Below are positions 5,777-12,601 of a stretch of 12,601 nucleotides of DNA, in pieces. The notes under the pieces are model-generated. The model did no database searches and had not been told where the DNA came from. It was given only the letters and a program-made list of their open reading frames with translations. Every line of letters begins with the position of its first letter. Position 1 is the stretch's first letter. The DNA comes from JBFKQC01 sp041627895. Lineage in GTDB: Bacteria > Pseudomonadota > Alphaproteobacteria > Rhodobacterales > Rhodobacteraceae. The position numbers were made by a program, and so were the translations under genes. The stretch is from positions 1-12,601 of the forward strand of contig JBFKQC010000094.1 in assembly GCA_041627895.1 (NCBI GenBank), given 5' to 3'.

Positions 5777-6385
5777 TCAGAACTCCACCCCGATCTGTGC
5801 CTTCACCCCCGACCGGAACGGGTGCTTGACCAGTTCCATCTCGGTCACCAAATCCGCGATCTCGATCACCTCTTCCTTGGCGTTGCGGCCGGTCAGGACG
5901 ACGTGGGTCATCGGCGGTTTCTCGGTGGTCAGGAAGGCCACGACCTCAGCCACGTCCACGTAGTCGTAGCGCAGCGCGATGTTGATCTCGTCGAGCAGAA
6001 TCATGCGGTTCGCCGGATCGCGGATCAACTCCTTGGCCTTGGCCCAGGCCGCCTGCGCCATCTCGGTGTCGCGGCTCTTGTCCTGGGTTTCCCAGGTGAA
6101 GCCCTCGCCCATGGTGTGGAAGGCGCAGGTATCGCCGAACCTGGACAGGATCAGGTCGCGTTCGCCGGTGGACATGCCGCCCTTGATGAACTGCACCACG
6201 GCGCATTTCATCCCGTGCGCGATGCAGCGGAAGATCATGCCGAAGGCGGCGGTGGATTTGCCCTTGCCCTTGCCGGTGTGGACGATGATCAGGCCCTTCT
6301 CGTCCGTCTTGGTGGCCATGATCTTGTCGCGCGCGGCCTTCTTCTTGGCCATCTTGGCGGCGTGGCGGTCCTTGTCTTCGGTCAT
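5777..6385 (-). CDS. cobO: Cob(I)yrinic acid a,c-diamide adenosyltransferase CobO
   Basis: A 202-residue cytoplasmic ATP:corrinoid adenosyltransferase of the BtuR/CobO/CobA class (PF02572). It transfers the 5'-deoxyadenosyl group of ATP to the reduced cobalt of cob(I)yrinic acid a,c-diamide, and can act on salvaged corrinoids. After a lysine-rich N-terminus comes the P-loop GKGKGKS at 38-44 in IIVHTGKGKGKSTAAFGM. Further family blocks are AVVQFIKGGMSTGER, FTWETQDKSRD, ILLDEINIALRYDYVD, THVVLTGRNA and the C-terminal HPFRSGVKAQIGVEF. The frame is open for 19 more codons upstream, but the ATG at 6383-6385 has GGAGG four bases before it and begins MTEDKDRHAAKMAKKK, the normal family start. It is divergent from a small lipoprotein gene. 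No cobalamin riboswitch is recognisable in the 97 bases upstream. A small palindrome GATCGCGCGATC (5767-5778) overlaps the stop codon. Confidence 0.97.
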   Translation of the reverse strand: MTEDKDRHAAKMAKKKAARDKIMATKTDEKGLIIVHTGKGKGKSTAAFGMIFRCIAHGMKCAVVQFIKGGMSTGERDLILSRFGDTCAFHTMGEGFTWETQDKSRDTEMAQAAWAKAKELIRDPANRMILLDEINIALRYDYVDVAEVVAFLTTEKPPMTHVVLTGRNAKEEVIEIADLVTEMELVKHPFRSGVKAQIGVEF

Positions 6386-6443
6386 GTCCCCTCCGGCATC
6401 GGCGCGCGCCAGCTTAGCGGGACGGGGCAGCGGCGCAAGCACG

Positions 6444-6459
6444 ATAACCCGGTGTTAAC
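6444..6459. promoter_or_regulatory. CtrA-box-like site between cobO and the lipoprotein gene
   Basis: ATAAC (6444-6448), six bases, then TTAAC (6455-6459) is one base from the alphaproteobacterial CtrA box TTAA-N7-TTAA. It sits 58 bases upstream of cobO and 23 upstream of the lipoprotein gene, in the divergent promoter region. A one-mismatch match to such a short motif can arise by chance, although TTAA is rare in DNA this rich in GC. Confidence 0.25.
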
Positions 6460-6482
6460 CCTGATCGGGCCAGGGTCGCGGC

Positions 6483-6920
6483 ATGACCCGCGAGTTGCGC
6501 CTTTGGTGGGCCTGCCTCACGCTGATCGCCGCGGCGCTGGCGCTTGCGGCCTGCGACAGCCCCAGCATGGCGTTCCGCAAGCTGCCGGCGACGCGGGTCG
6601 AGGCCGGCGGCTTTACCTTCTCGGTGCGGCACACGGCCTGGGAGGCCGAGGTGATCCGGATGAATTTCGCCCCCGGCGTGCGGCGGCGCGACGTGCTGAT
6701 CGGCGCGGTCGAGGCGATCGAGCGGACGTCGGGCTGCGCGGTGATCCCGCGGTCGGTGAAGGGCGACACCAACATCGTCACGGCCGACCTGCGCTGTCCG
6801 CAGGCGCCCGATGCACTGCGCCCGGAGCGGCCGGCGGGGCTGGACTGTGTCGGTCACGAGGCAGCGGGGCGGTTCGAGGACGGGGTCATCGAGATCGCCT
6901 GCGACGTGGTGCGGCGGTAG
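6483..6920 (+). CDS. Small lipoprotein of unknown function
   Basis: A 145-residue predicted lipoprotein. Residues 1-23 are a signal peptide with Arg3 and Arg6, a long hydrophobic core and a lipobox LAAC, so Cys24 would be acylated. Asp follows at +2, the inner-membrane retention signal in E. coli; whether it applies here is not known. The mature part has FTFSVRHTAWEAEVIRMN, a helix-like VLIGAVEAIERTSGC and four cysteines (85, 105, 122 and 140), suited to two disulfides. I do not recognise a named family, though short lipoproteins with the AEVIR-N and EAIERTSGC patterns occur widely in Rhodobacteraceae (from memory). The ATG follows AGGG at 6472-6475 by seven bases. It is divergent from cobO and ends 19 bases before the convergent permease stop codon, so it breaks the minus-strand cobalamin order. 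Confidence 0.78.
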   Translation: MTRELRLWWACLTLIAAALALAACDSPSMAFRKLPATRVEAGGFTFSVRHTAWEAEVIRMNFAPGVRRRDVLIGAVEAIERTSGCAVIPRSVKGDTNIVTADLRCPQAPDALRPERPAGLDCVGHEAAGRFEDGVIEIACDVVRR

Positions 6921-6939
6921 CCTGGGCGGCGGGCCATTG

Positions 6940-8727
6940 TCAGGGCAGCAGCGGCCAGACCATCGGGATCGCCAGCACGCTGACCGTGCCGACCAGCAGG
7001 TTGAGCGGCAGCCCGACGCGCAGGAAGTCGGCGAAGCGGTAGCCGCCCGGGCCGTAGACCATCATGTTGGTCTGATAGCCGATCGGCGTGGCAAAGCTGG
7101 CCGAGGCGGCGAACATCACCGCCACAACGAAGGGGCGCGGATCGTAGCCGAGGCCCTGCGCCAGCCCGGCCGCCACCGGCGTCAGGATCACGGCGACCGC
7201 GTTGTTGGTCACGGTTTCGGTCAGGACCGAGGCCAGCGCGTAGACCGCCGCGAGCGCAAGGATCGGCGGCAAGCCGGCGAGCGCCGGTGCGATGGCGTCC
7301 ACGATCAGCGCGATCGCGCCGCTGCGATCCGCGGCCGCCCCCAGCGCGATCATCGCCACGATCAGGATCAGAAGCCGCCCGTCCAGTGCGCCGATCCCCT
7401 CGTCGGGATCGACGCAGCGGGCGGCCAGCACCACCGCCGCGCCGATCAGCACCAGCGGCAGGATCGGTGCCACCGACAGCGCCGACAGCACCACCACGGC
7501 GGCGAGGGTGCCGATCGCGAGCGGCGCCTTGCGGCGGCGGAACGCGCGTGCGGCGCTGGGTGAAAGGTTGATCAGCCCCGCCTCGGCCGCGAGCCGGGCG
7601 ATGTCTTCGGCGGCGCCGTCGATCAACAGCATGTCGCCGACCGCGATCGGCGTCTCGTCCAGCCGGGCGGTCATTTCCTCGCCCTCGCGGTGCAGGGCCA
7701 GCGGGTAGACCCCGAACCGCCGCCGCCAGCGCAGATCGCCCAGCGTGCGGCCGAGGATGCGCGCGCGCGGTCCGACCAGCACCTCGACCACCGTGCTCTG
7801 GCGCGCCTGCGCCGGTTCCAGCCCGCCGATCCGAAGATCCGCCGCGGCGCCTTCGCGGAAGCCCATGATCTCGGTGTCGCGGGTCTTGAGCACCACGAGG
7901 TCGCCCGCCTCGAGGCGCACCCCGGCAAGCGCGCGCCTGAGCGATGCGTCACCGCGGATCACGTCGATCACCCGGCTGCCGCCGCGCCTGAGCACCTCGG
8001 CGTCGACCGCGGCGCCGATCAGCGGCGATTCGGGCGGGATGAACAGCTCGGCGAACCAGGCCCGCGGCTCGCGCGCGCCAAGCAGCACGCTGGCCGGATC
8101 GCGGCGCGGCAAGAGCCGGGGTGCGGCGAGCGCCAGATAGGCGGCGCCGGTCAGCGCGGCGGCGATCCCGACCGGCGCGATCTCGAACAGCCCGAAGGGT
8201 GGCAGGCCGAGATCGCGGGAAATGCCGTCGACCAGAAGGTTGGTCGAGGTGCCGATCAGCGTCAGCGTGCCGCCGAGAATCACCATGAACGACAGCGGCA
8301 TCAGAAGCCGCGACGCGGCGATGCCGGTCTGCCGCGCGAGCCCGATCACCACCGGGATCAGCACGATCACGACGGGCGTGTTGTTCATGAAGCCGGACGC
8401 GACCGCGGCGGCGCCGAAGAAGAAGACGAGCGTGGCGACCGGATGGCGGCCGGCGCGGCGGCCGAGCCCCGCGACCACGGCATCCAGCGCGCCGGTGCGG
8501 ATCAGCGCGGCGCTGAGGATCATCATTCCGGCGATGGTCGCCGGCGCGGGATTGCCGAGCGCGTCCAGCACCTCGCCGGTGCCGATCAGCCCCAGCGCCA
8601 GCGCCGCGGCGACGCCGCCGAACGCGACGATCTCGGGCGGCCGGATCTCCAGCGCCATGAACACGAAGACGAGCGCGACGAGCCCGAGCGCGGCGAAGGG
8701 TGCGATCTGGGCGGGAAGGTCGATCAT
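6940..8727 (-). CDS. SLC13 (DASS) family permease with two RCK_C (TrkA-C) domains
   Basis: A 595-residue inner-membrane transporter. About six hydrophobic segments before residue 205 and six after 403 flank a cytoplasmic insert with two RCK_C/TrkA-C domains (about 222-295 and 306-388; note RLEAGDLVVLKTRD and PIAVGDMLLIDG). The paired family signatures are present in both halves: NNTPVV (115-120) with GTSTN (159-163), and TNNAVAV (507-513) with GYQTNMMVYGPGGY (550-563). DASS proteins move dicarboxylates, citrate or sulfate, usually with Na+; the RCK_C-containing branch includes sulfate transporters, but most members are uncharacterised. The gene starts 78 bases downstream of cobN on the same strand, so it may be co-transcribed, though a possible promoter lies in the gap. 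The ribosome-binding site is poor: AGGG touches the ATG. A role in supplying cobalt or sulfate to the neighbouring pathway is only inferred. Confidence 0.92.
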   Translation of the reverse strand: MIDLPAQIAPFAALGLVALVFVFMALEIRPPEIVAFGGVAAALALGLIGTGEVLDALGNPAPATIAGMMILSAALIRTGALDAVVAGLGRRAGRHPVATLVFFFGAAAVASGFMNNTPVVIVLIPVVIGLARQTGIAASRLLMPLSFMVILGGTLTLIGTSTNLLVDGISRDLGLPPFGLFEIAPVGIAAALTGAAYLALAAPRLLPRRDPASVLLGAREPRAWFAELFIPPESPLIGAAVDAEVLRRGGSRVIDVIRGDASLRRALAGVRLEAGDLVVLKTRDTEIMGFREGAAADLRIGGLEPAQARQSTVVEVLVGPRARILGRTLGDLRWRRRFGVYPLALHREGEEMTARLDETPIAVGDMLLIDGAAEDIARLAAEAGLINLSPSAARAFRRRKAPLAIGTLAAVVVLSALSVAPILPLVLIGAAVVLAARCVDPDEGIGALDGRLLILIVAMIALGAAADRSGAIALIVDAIAPALAGLPPILALAAVYALASVLTETVTNNAVAVILTPVAAGLAQGLGYDPRPFVVAVMFAASASFATPIGYQTNMMVYGPGGYRFADFLRVGLPLNLLVGTVSVLAIPMVWPLLP

Positions 8728-8739
8728 CCCTGGCTGGCC

Positions 8740-8766
8740 CCGATAAGGCGACGCCGCGATTATCGG
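8740..8766. repeat. Inverted repeat upstream of the SLC13 permease
   Basis: CCGATAA (8740-8746) and TTATCGG (8760-8766) form perfect seven-base arms; inside them GGCG-A-CGCC (8747-8755) is a second dyad. It lies 13 bases before the permease start, where it could be an mRNA hairpin in the leader or an operator. Confidence 0.4.
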
Positions 8767-8786
8767 CTGCGCGGGTCCGGGTGCAA
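8759..8786 (-). promoter_or_regulatory. Candidate promoter of the SLC13 permease
   Basis: On the minus strand TTGCAC (8781-8786), 16 bases, then GATAAT (8759-8764): four of six and five of six matches to the TTGACA and TATAAT consensus. It starts 20 bases after the cobN stop codon, and the -10 hexamer overlaps one arm of the CCGATAA/TTATCGG repeat. It would allow the permease to be expressed apart from cobN. Confidence 0.35.
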
Positions 8787-8805
8787 CCGGAATTCGCCCC
8801 TGCGC

Positions 8806-11800
8806 TCAGGGGGTCCGGGCGGCGGGGCGCAGCGCGTCGATCCGGGCGCGGGCAGAGTTCGAGCGCGGCGCCCAGAGGCCGCGTTCGATGGCCTCGGCCA
8901 GCCGCTCTGCGATTTCGCGCAGCGCCGCCGGGTTGGCATCGGCGATGAAACCGCGGGTGGCGTCGTCTTCGAGGAACGCGGCCTCGACGAGGTCGAAGTG
9001 ATGCCCGCGCACCGCGCCGGTGGTGGCGGCGAAGGCAAACAGATAATCGACCGTCGCCGCGATTTCGAAGGCACCCTTGTAGCCGTGGCGTTTCACGCCC
9101 TCGATCCACTTCGGGTTCACCACGCGCGCGCGCACCACGCGGCCGATCTCGTCGTCCAGCGTGCGGATCACCGGGCGCTCGGGGCGCGAATGGTCGTTGT
9201 GGTAGACCGGCCGCTCGCGGCCCTGCAGCGTGGCGACCGCGGCCGCGGCGCCGCCCTCGAACTGGTAGTAGTCGTCGGAATCGAGCAGGTCGTGCTCGCG
9301 GTTGTCCTGGTTCTGCACGATGGCCTCGGCCTGCGCGAGGCGCGCCTCGAAGGCGGCGCGGTCCTTCCGGCCGTCGGCGTCCGCGCCGTAGGCGTAGCTG
9401 CCCCATTCCAGGTAGGCCGCGGCGAGGTCGGCCTTGTCGGCCCAGAGCCGTTCGTCGATCAGCGCCTGCAGCCCGGCCCCGTATGCGCCGGGTTTCGAGC
9501 CGAAGACCCGGGCGGTCGAGTTCTCGCGCCTGGCCCGGGCGGCGGCGGGGTTCACGTCTTCGGCCTCGTCCAGCGCCATGACGGCGCGGGCGGCGCTGTC
9601 GACCAGCGCGATCTGCGCCGGGAAGGCGTCGCGGAAGAAGCCGGAGACCCGCAGGGTCACGTCGACGCGCGGGCGGCCCAGCGCGGTGGCGGGGATGACC
9701 TCGAAGCCGGTGACGCGGCGGCTGGCGGCATCCCATTGCGGTTTGACGCCCATCAGCGCGAGGCATTGCGCGATGTCGTCGCCGCCGGTGCGCATGTTCG
9801 CGGTGCCCCAGGCGGTGAGCAGAAGGCTGCGCGGCCAGTCGCCGTGGGTCTGCACGTGCCTGTCGATCAGCAGGCTCGCCGATTTCCACCCCAGCGCCCA
9901 GGCGGTCGGCGTCGGCACGGCGCGGCTGTCGACCGAGTAGAAGTTGCGCCCGGTGGGCAGCACGTCGGGCCGGCCGCGGGTGGGGGCGCCGGAGGGGCCG
10001 GGCTGGACGAAGCGGCCGTCGAGCGCGGTGAGCAGGCCTTGCGCCTCGGCCGGACCGCAGGCGGCGATGGCGGGGCGGATGGTGTCGTGGATTTCCGCGA
10101 CGACGGCCGCCGCTCGCGGCCCGGGGGCCGCGTCGCCCCGCCCGCCGTCCCGCCCGCCGCCCCGCAAGAGGCGTTGCGCCAAAAGTTCCAGCCGCTCGAC
10201 CGTGTCGCCATTGCTGCGCCAGGGATCGGCGCAGAGGCCGGCCAGCGCGGCGGGTCTTTCGGCGGCCGGCGCGGCCATGTCGCAGTCGAGCGGGTCGAGC
10301 GAGAGGCCGAGATCGGCGGCCATTGCGCGCAGGAGCGAGGCGTTCGGCCCCTTGCCGTCGCCGCGCGGCGTGCGGGCCAGCGCGATGGCGAGGTCGCGTT
10401 CCTGGTCGCCCTCGGGCGAGGTGCCGAAGACGTGCAGGCCGTCCCTGATCTGCGCCTCTTTCAGTTCGCAGAGATAGGCGTCGAGTTTCGCCAGGTCGGT
10501 CGCCTCGTCCTCGCCGGTCATCCCGGCATCGGCGTCGAGGCCGGTTGCGGCGGTGAGCGTGAGGATCTCGCGGCGCAGGTGCGAGATGCGGCGCGGATCG
10601 ACGCCGGCGGCCTCGAAATACTCGTCGACCAGCGCCTCGAGGTCCTTCAGCGGCCCGTAGGTTTCGGCGCGGGTCAGCGGCGGCGTGAGGTGGTCGAGGA
10701 TCACCGCCTGCGCGCGGCGCTTGGCCTGCGTGCCCTCGCCCGGGTCGTTGACGATGAAGGGATAGATGTGCGGGACCGGGCCGAGCACGGCCTCGGGCAG
10801 GCAGGTATCCGACAAGGCGAGCGACTTGCCGGGGAGCCATTCCAGGTTGCCGTGCTTGCCCATGTGCACGATGGCATGCGCGCCGAACTGGTGGCGAAGC
10901 CAGAAATAGAAGGCGAGGTAGTTGTGCGGCGGCACGAGGTCGGGCGAATGGTAGGTCTCGGCCGGGTCGATGTTGTAGCCGCGCGCCGGCTGCAGGCCGA
11001 CGACGACGTTGCCGAATTCGAGGACGCCCAGCCTGAAGCGGCCGCAATCGACCTCGCCCGGCTCGTGGAACGGGTCGGCCTCGGGCCTGCCCCAGCGGTC
11101 CTCAATCCGCTGGCGGACCTCCCAGGGAAGCTGGCCATAGTCGATCTGGTAGTCGGACATCATCAACTCGGCCCCGCCGTGGCGCCCGGCGCGGTCGGCG
11201 AGCCAGTTGGTGGGGCCGGCGGCGAGGCGTGCCATCAGCGCGGCGCCGTCGGACGGGGCGCCGGTGACGGTGTAGCCGTTCCGCGCGAGCGTGGTCAGGG
11301 CGTTCGCGGTTGCCGCGGGCGTGTCGAGGCCGACGCCGTTGGCGAGCCGGCCGTCCCTGTTGGGGTAGTTGGCGAGGATCAGCGCGACCTTGCGGTCCTG
11401 CGGCGCCGTGCGGCGCAGGCGTGCCCAGTTCGCCGCCAGCCGCGCGACGAAGTCGATCCGGTCGCCGCGGGCGCGGTAGGCGGCGATCGGGCATTCGGTG
11501 GCCTCGTCGAAGAACGCCTCGCCCTTGAAACTGACGGCGCGCGAGAGAATCCGCCCGTCGACTTCGGGCAGCGCCACGTTCATCGCGATGTCGCGCGCGG
11601 ACAGCCCGGTCAGGCCCCGGTGCCAGGCGTCTTCGCTGCCCGAGGACAGCACGACCTGGAACACCGGGGCGGCGTTCGAGGCCGCTGCGTTCAGCGGGTT
11701 GTCCGGGGTCCCGGCGCCGTGCGGCGTGCCGGTGGCGAAACTGGTGCAGTTCAGGATCGCGTCCGGCGGGGCCCGGGTGAAGAGCTCTGCCAGCGTGGCG

Positions 11801-12570
11801 GCGCTGACCGGGTCCTTCAGCGAGGCGACGAAGACCGGCAGCGGGTTCAGGCCCTGGCGCAGGAGCGCCCGGACCAGCCGGTTGATCGGGTTGAGCCCGG
11901 CGCCCTGCACGAGCGCACGGTAGAAGACCAGCGCGACGACCGGGGCGCCGGCGGCCCAGTTCCCGCGGATCGCCGCGAGGTCGGCGAGCGCGGTGCCGGG
12001 CCAGTAGAGACCGGCGCGCAGGAGCGGGCTGGCCGGCGGCGGCGCCGCGGCGCCGCGCCGTGCCGCCGGCCCGCCGTCCGCGCGATCGCGAGCGAGCATC
12101 CAGGCGGCGTAGCGCAGGGCGTTGGCGCTGTTTTCCGGCCCGCCCTCGACCAGGTAGGACCAGAGCGCGTCGTAGTCCTGCGGGTCGACGGTGCTGAGGT
12201 CGCGCAGTTCGGGGTCGGGCTTGTCGTCGCCCGGGAGCAGCGCGAGCGGAACGCCCGCGGCCTGGCAATGCGCGGCGTATTGCTCGGCGCCGTAGCGCCA
12301 GTAGCCGGTGCCGCCGAGGACCCGCGCGATCACCAGGCGGGATTTCGCGGCGCAGCGCTCGACATGCAGGTCGACCGACATCGGGTGGCGCAGATGGGTG
12401 AGGTTGGCGAGTCGGAGCGTCGGCGGGTCGGCCATTTCGGCGCGGGCCTCGGACAGCGCGGCCAGTTCGGTGTCGGCGGCGGAGAGAAAGACGACGTCCG
12501 CCGGGGTCTGGCCGAGGTCGACCGGCTCGCCGTCGTCAATGGCGCCGGGGGTGGCGGCGAGGAGGTGCAT
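8806..12570 (-). CDS. cobN: Cobaltochelatase large subunit CobN
   Basis: A 1254-residue protein close in length to Pseudomonas denitrificans CobN (about 1275). It is the substrate-binding subunit of the aerobic cobaltochelatase: with the AAA+ pair CobS-CobT it inserts Co2+ into hydrogenobyrinic acid a,c-diamide using ATP. The N-terminus LGQTPADVVFLSAADTEL and SYLVEGGPENSANALRYAAW (about 138-157) are CobN-type. The CobN/BchH core contains HMGKHGNLEWLPGKS near 567-581, HIYPFIVNDPGEGTQAKRR near 600, GRNFYSVDSRAVPT near 873, WGTANMRTGGDDIAQCL near 918-934 and HGYKGAFEIAATVDYLFAF near 1160-1178. Low-complexity Gly/Ala/Arg/Pro linkers lie near 165-182 and 810-830. BchH is excluded by the N-terminus and the cobO context. 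No Shine-Dalgarno sequence precedes the ATG; the start rests on homology and on a one-base overlap with an upstream stop codon. cobS and cobT are not in the window. Confidence 0.97.
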   Translation of the reverse strand: MHLLAATPGAIDDGEPVDLGQTPADVVFLSAADTELAALSEARAEMADPPTLRLANLTHLRHPMSVDLHVERCAAKSRLVIARVLGGTGYWRYGAEQYAAHCQAAGVPLALLPGDDKPDPELRDLSTVDPQDYDALWSYLVEGGPENSANALRYAAWMLARDRADGGPAARRGAAAPPPASPLLRAGLYWPGTALADLAAIRGNWAAGAPVVALVFYRALVQGAGLNPINRLVRALLRQGLNPLPVFVASLKDPVSAATLAELFTRAPPDAILNCTSFATGTPHGAGTPDNPLNAAASNAAPVFQVVLSSGSEDAWHRGLTGLSARDIAMNVALPEVDGRILSRAVSFKGEAFFDEATECPIAAYRARGDRIDFVARLAANWARLRRTAPQDRKVALILANYPNRDGRLANGVGLDTPAATANALTTLARNGYTVTGAPSDGAALMARLAAGPTNWLADRAGRHGGAELMMSDYQIDYGQLPWEVRQRIEDRWGRPEADPFHEPGEVDCGRFRLGVLEFGNVVVGLQPARGYNIDPAETYHSPDLVPPHNYLAFYFWLRHQFGAHAIVHMGKHGNLEWLPGKSLALSDTCLPEAVLGPVPHIYPFIVNDPGEGTQAKRRAQAVILDHLTPPLTRAETYGPLKDLEALVDEYFEAAGVDPRRISHLRREILTLTAATGLDADAGMTGEDEATDLAKLDAYLCELKEAQIRDGLHVFGTSPEGDQERDLAIALARTPRGDGKGPNASLLRAMAADLGLSLDPLDCDMAAPAAERPAALAGLCADPWRSNGDTVERLELLAQRLLRGGGRDGGRGDAAPGPRAAAVVAEIHDTIRPAIAACGPAEAQGLLTALDGRFVQPGPSGAPTRGRPDVLPTGRNFYSVDSRAVPTPTAWALGWKSASLLIDRHVQTHGDWPRSLLLTAWGTANMRTGGDDIAQCLALMGVKPQWDAASRRVTGFEVIPATALGRPRVDVTLRVSGFFRDAFPAQIALVDSAARAVMALDEAEDVNPAAARARRENSTARVFGSKPGAYGAGLQALIDERLWADKADLAAAYLEWGSYAYGADADGRKDRAAFEARLAQAEAIVQNQDNREHDLLDSDDYYQFEGGAAAAVATLQGRERPVYHNDHSRPERPVIRTLDDEIGRVVRARVVNPKWIEGVKRHGYKGAFEIAATVDYLFAFAATTGAVRGHHFDLVEAAFLEDDATRGFIADANPAALREIAERLAEAIERGLWAPRSNSARARIDALRPAARTP

Positions 12571-12599
12571 CAGCGGGTTTCGGATCGCTTGCGCGATCC
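12570..12599 (-). CDS. Possible last codons of an upstream gene (cobW would be expected)
   Basis: A minus-strand frame entering from the window edge reads GSRKRSETR and stops at TGA (12570-12572), whose A is the first base of the cobN ATG. In related bacteria cobW, a P-loop metallochaperone GTPase, usually precedes cobN. Nine residues are too few to identify the product, and the frame might be open by chance. Confidence 0.22.
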   Translation of the reverse strand, partial: GSRKRSETR

Positions 12600-12601
12600 G
12601 A
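12580..12601 (-). repeat. Hairpin just upstream of cobN, GNRA-type loop
   Basis: On the minus strand TCGGATCGC (12593-12601) and GCGATCCGA (12580-12588) form nine perfect pairs around the loop GCAA, a stable GNRA tetraloop. The stem ends nine bases before the cobN ATG and may extend past the window. No T-run follows on the minus strand; on the plus strand the sequence after the stem is outside the window. Confidence 0.5.

Noticed and set aside
5767..5778. A 12-bp palindrome GATCGCGCGATC at the cobO stop codon
   Set aside because: It is made of short GATC/CGCG units that are common in this GC-rich genome, overlaps coding sequence and has no T-run.
6386..6442. An upstream ATG adding 19 residues to CobO
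   Set aside because: The ribosome-binding site GGAGG lies inside this stretch, four bases before the ATG at 6385, and CobO proteins normally begin there.
6386..6482. A cobalamin riboswitch upstream of cobO
   Set aside because: Looked for because cobalamin genes often carry one, but the 97 bases are too short for the full aptamer and no B12-box-like sequence is visible. The leader of cobN lies outside the window.
7949..11047. A 1032-codon minus-strand frame spanning the 3' part of cobN and into the permease
   Set aside because: It overlaps cobN and the permease in another frame on the same strand, is dominated by Arg, Ala, Gly and Pro, and shows no family motif. It is a GC-driven shadow.

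Overview
The window looks like a chromosomal segment of a high-GC alphaproteobacterium, most likely a member of the Rhodobacteraceae (Rhodobacter/Paracoccus-like). The reasons are the very GC-rich coding sequence, an IalB-family secreted protein, the alphaproteobacterial form of RlmN, an L-asparaginase II family protein, and the aerobic (late cobalt insertion) cobalamin genes cobN and cobO. No rRNA, tRNA, CRISPR array, phage gene or insertion sequence is visible.

Layout. Bases 1-107 (minus) hold the first 36 residues of an asparaginase-family protein, divergent from a secreted IalB-family protein (282-812, plus) that ends in a clear Rho-independent terminator. rlmN (929-2113, plus), for the 23S rRNA/tRNA adenine-C2 methyltransferase, follows. 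A 370-base gap rich in inverted repeats comes next. A flavin reductase-like gene (2484-3053, minus) and a thiamine-diphosphate enzyme of the acetolactate synthase superfamily (3168-4793, plus) are divergent over 114 bases.

Between the 3' ends of the ThDP enzyme and a periplasmic ankyrin-repeat protein (4988-5662, minus) lies an AT-richer patch. It carries two perfect palindromes that look like repressor operators but precede no gene, followed by a two-stem REP-like repeat.

The right half is a cobalamin region. cobO (5777-6385, minus) adenosylates the corrin ring. A divergent small lipoprotein gene (6483-6920, plus) and an SLC13-type permease with two cytoplasmic RCK_C domains (6940-8727, minus) separate it from cobN (8806-12570, minus), the large cobaltochelatase subunit. 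CobN inserts Co2+ into hydrogenobyrinic acid a,c-diamide with CobS and CobT, which are not in the window. After reduction, CobO adds the adenosyl group. The permease directly downstream of cobN may bring in an anion or metal linked to this pathway, but its substrate cannot be read from the sequence. cobN starts with no visible Shine-Dalgarno sequence, one base into the stop codon of a frame entering from the window edge (cobW is the usual neighbour), which suggests translational coupling.

Nothing here is clearly a new multi-gene system. The best leads are the orphan twin operators at 4801-4833, the permease lodged in the cobalamin genes, and a possible small RNA between rlmN and the flavin reductase.
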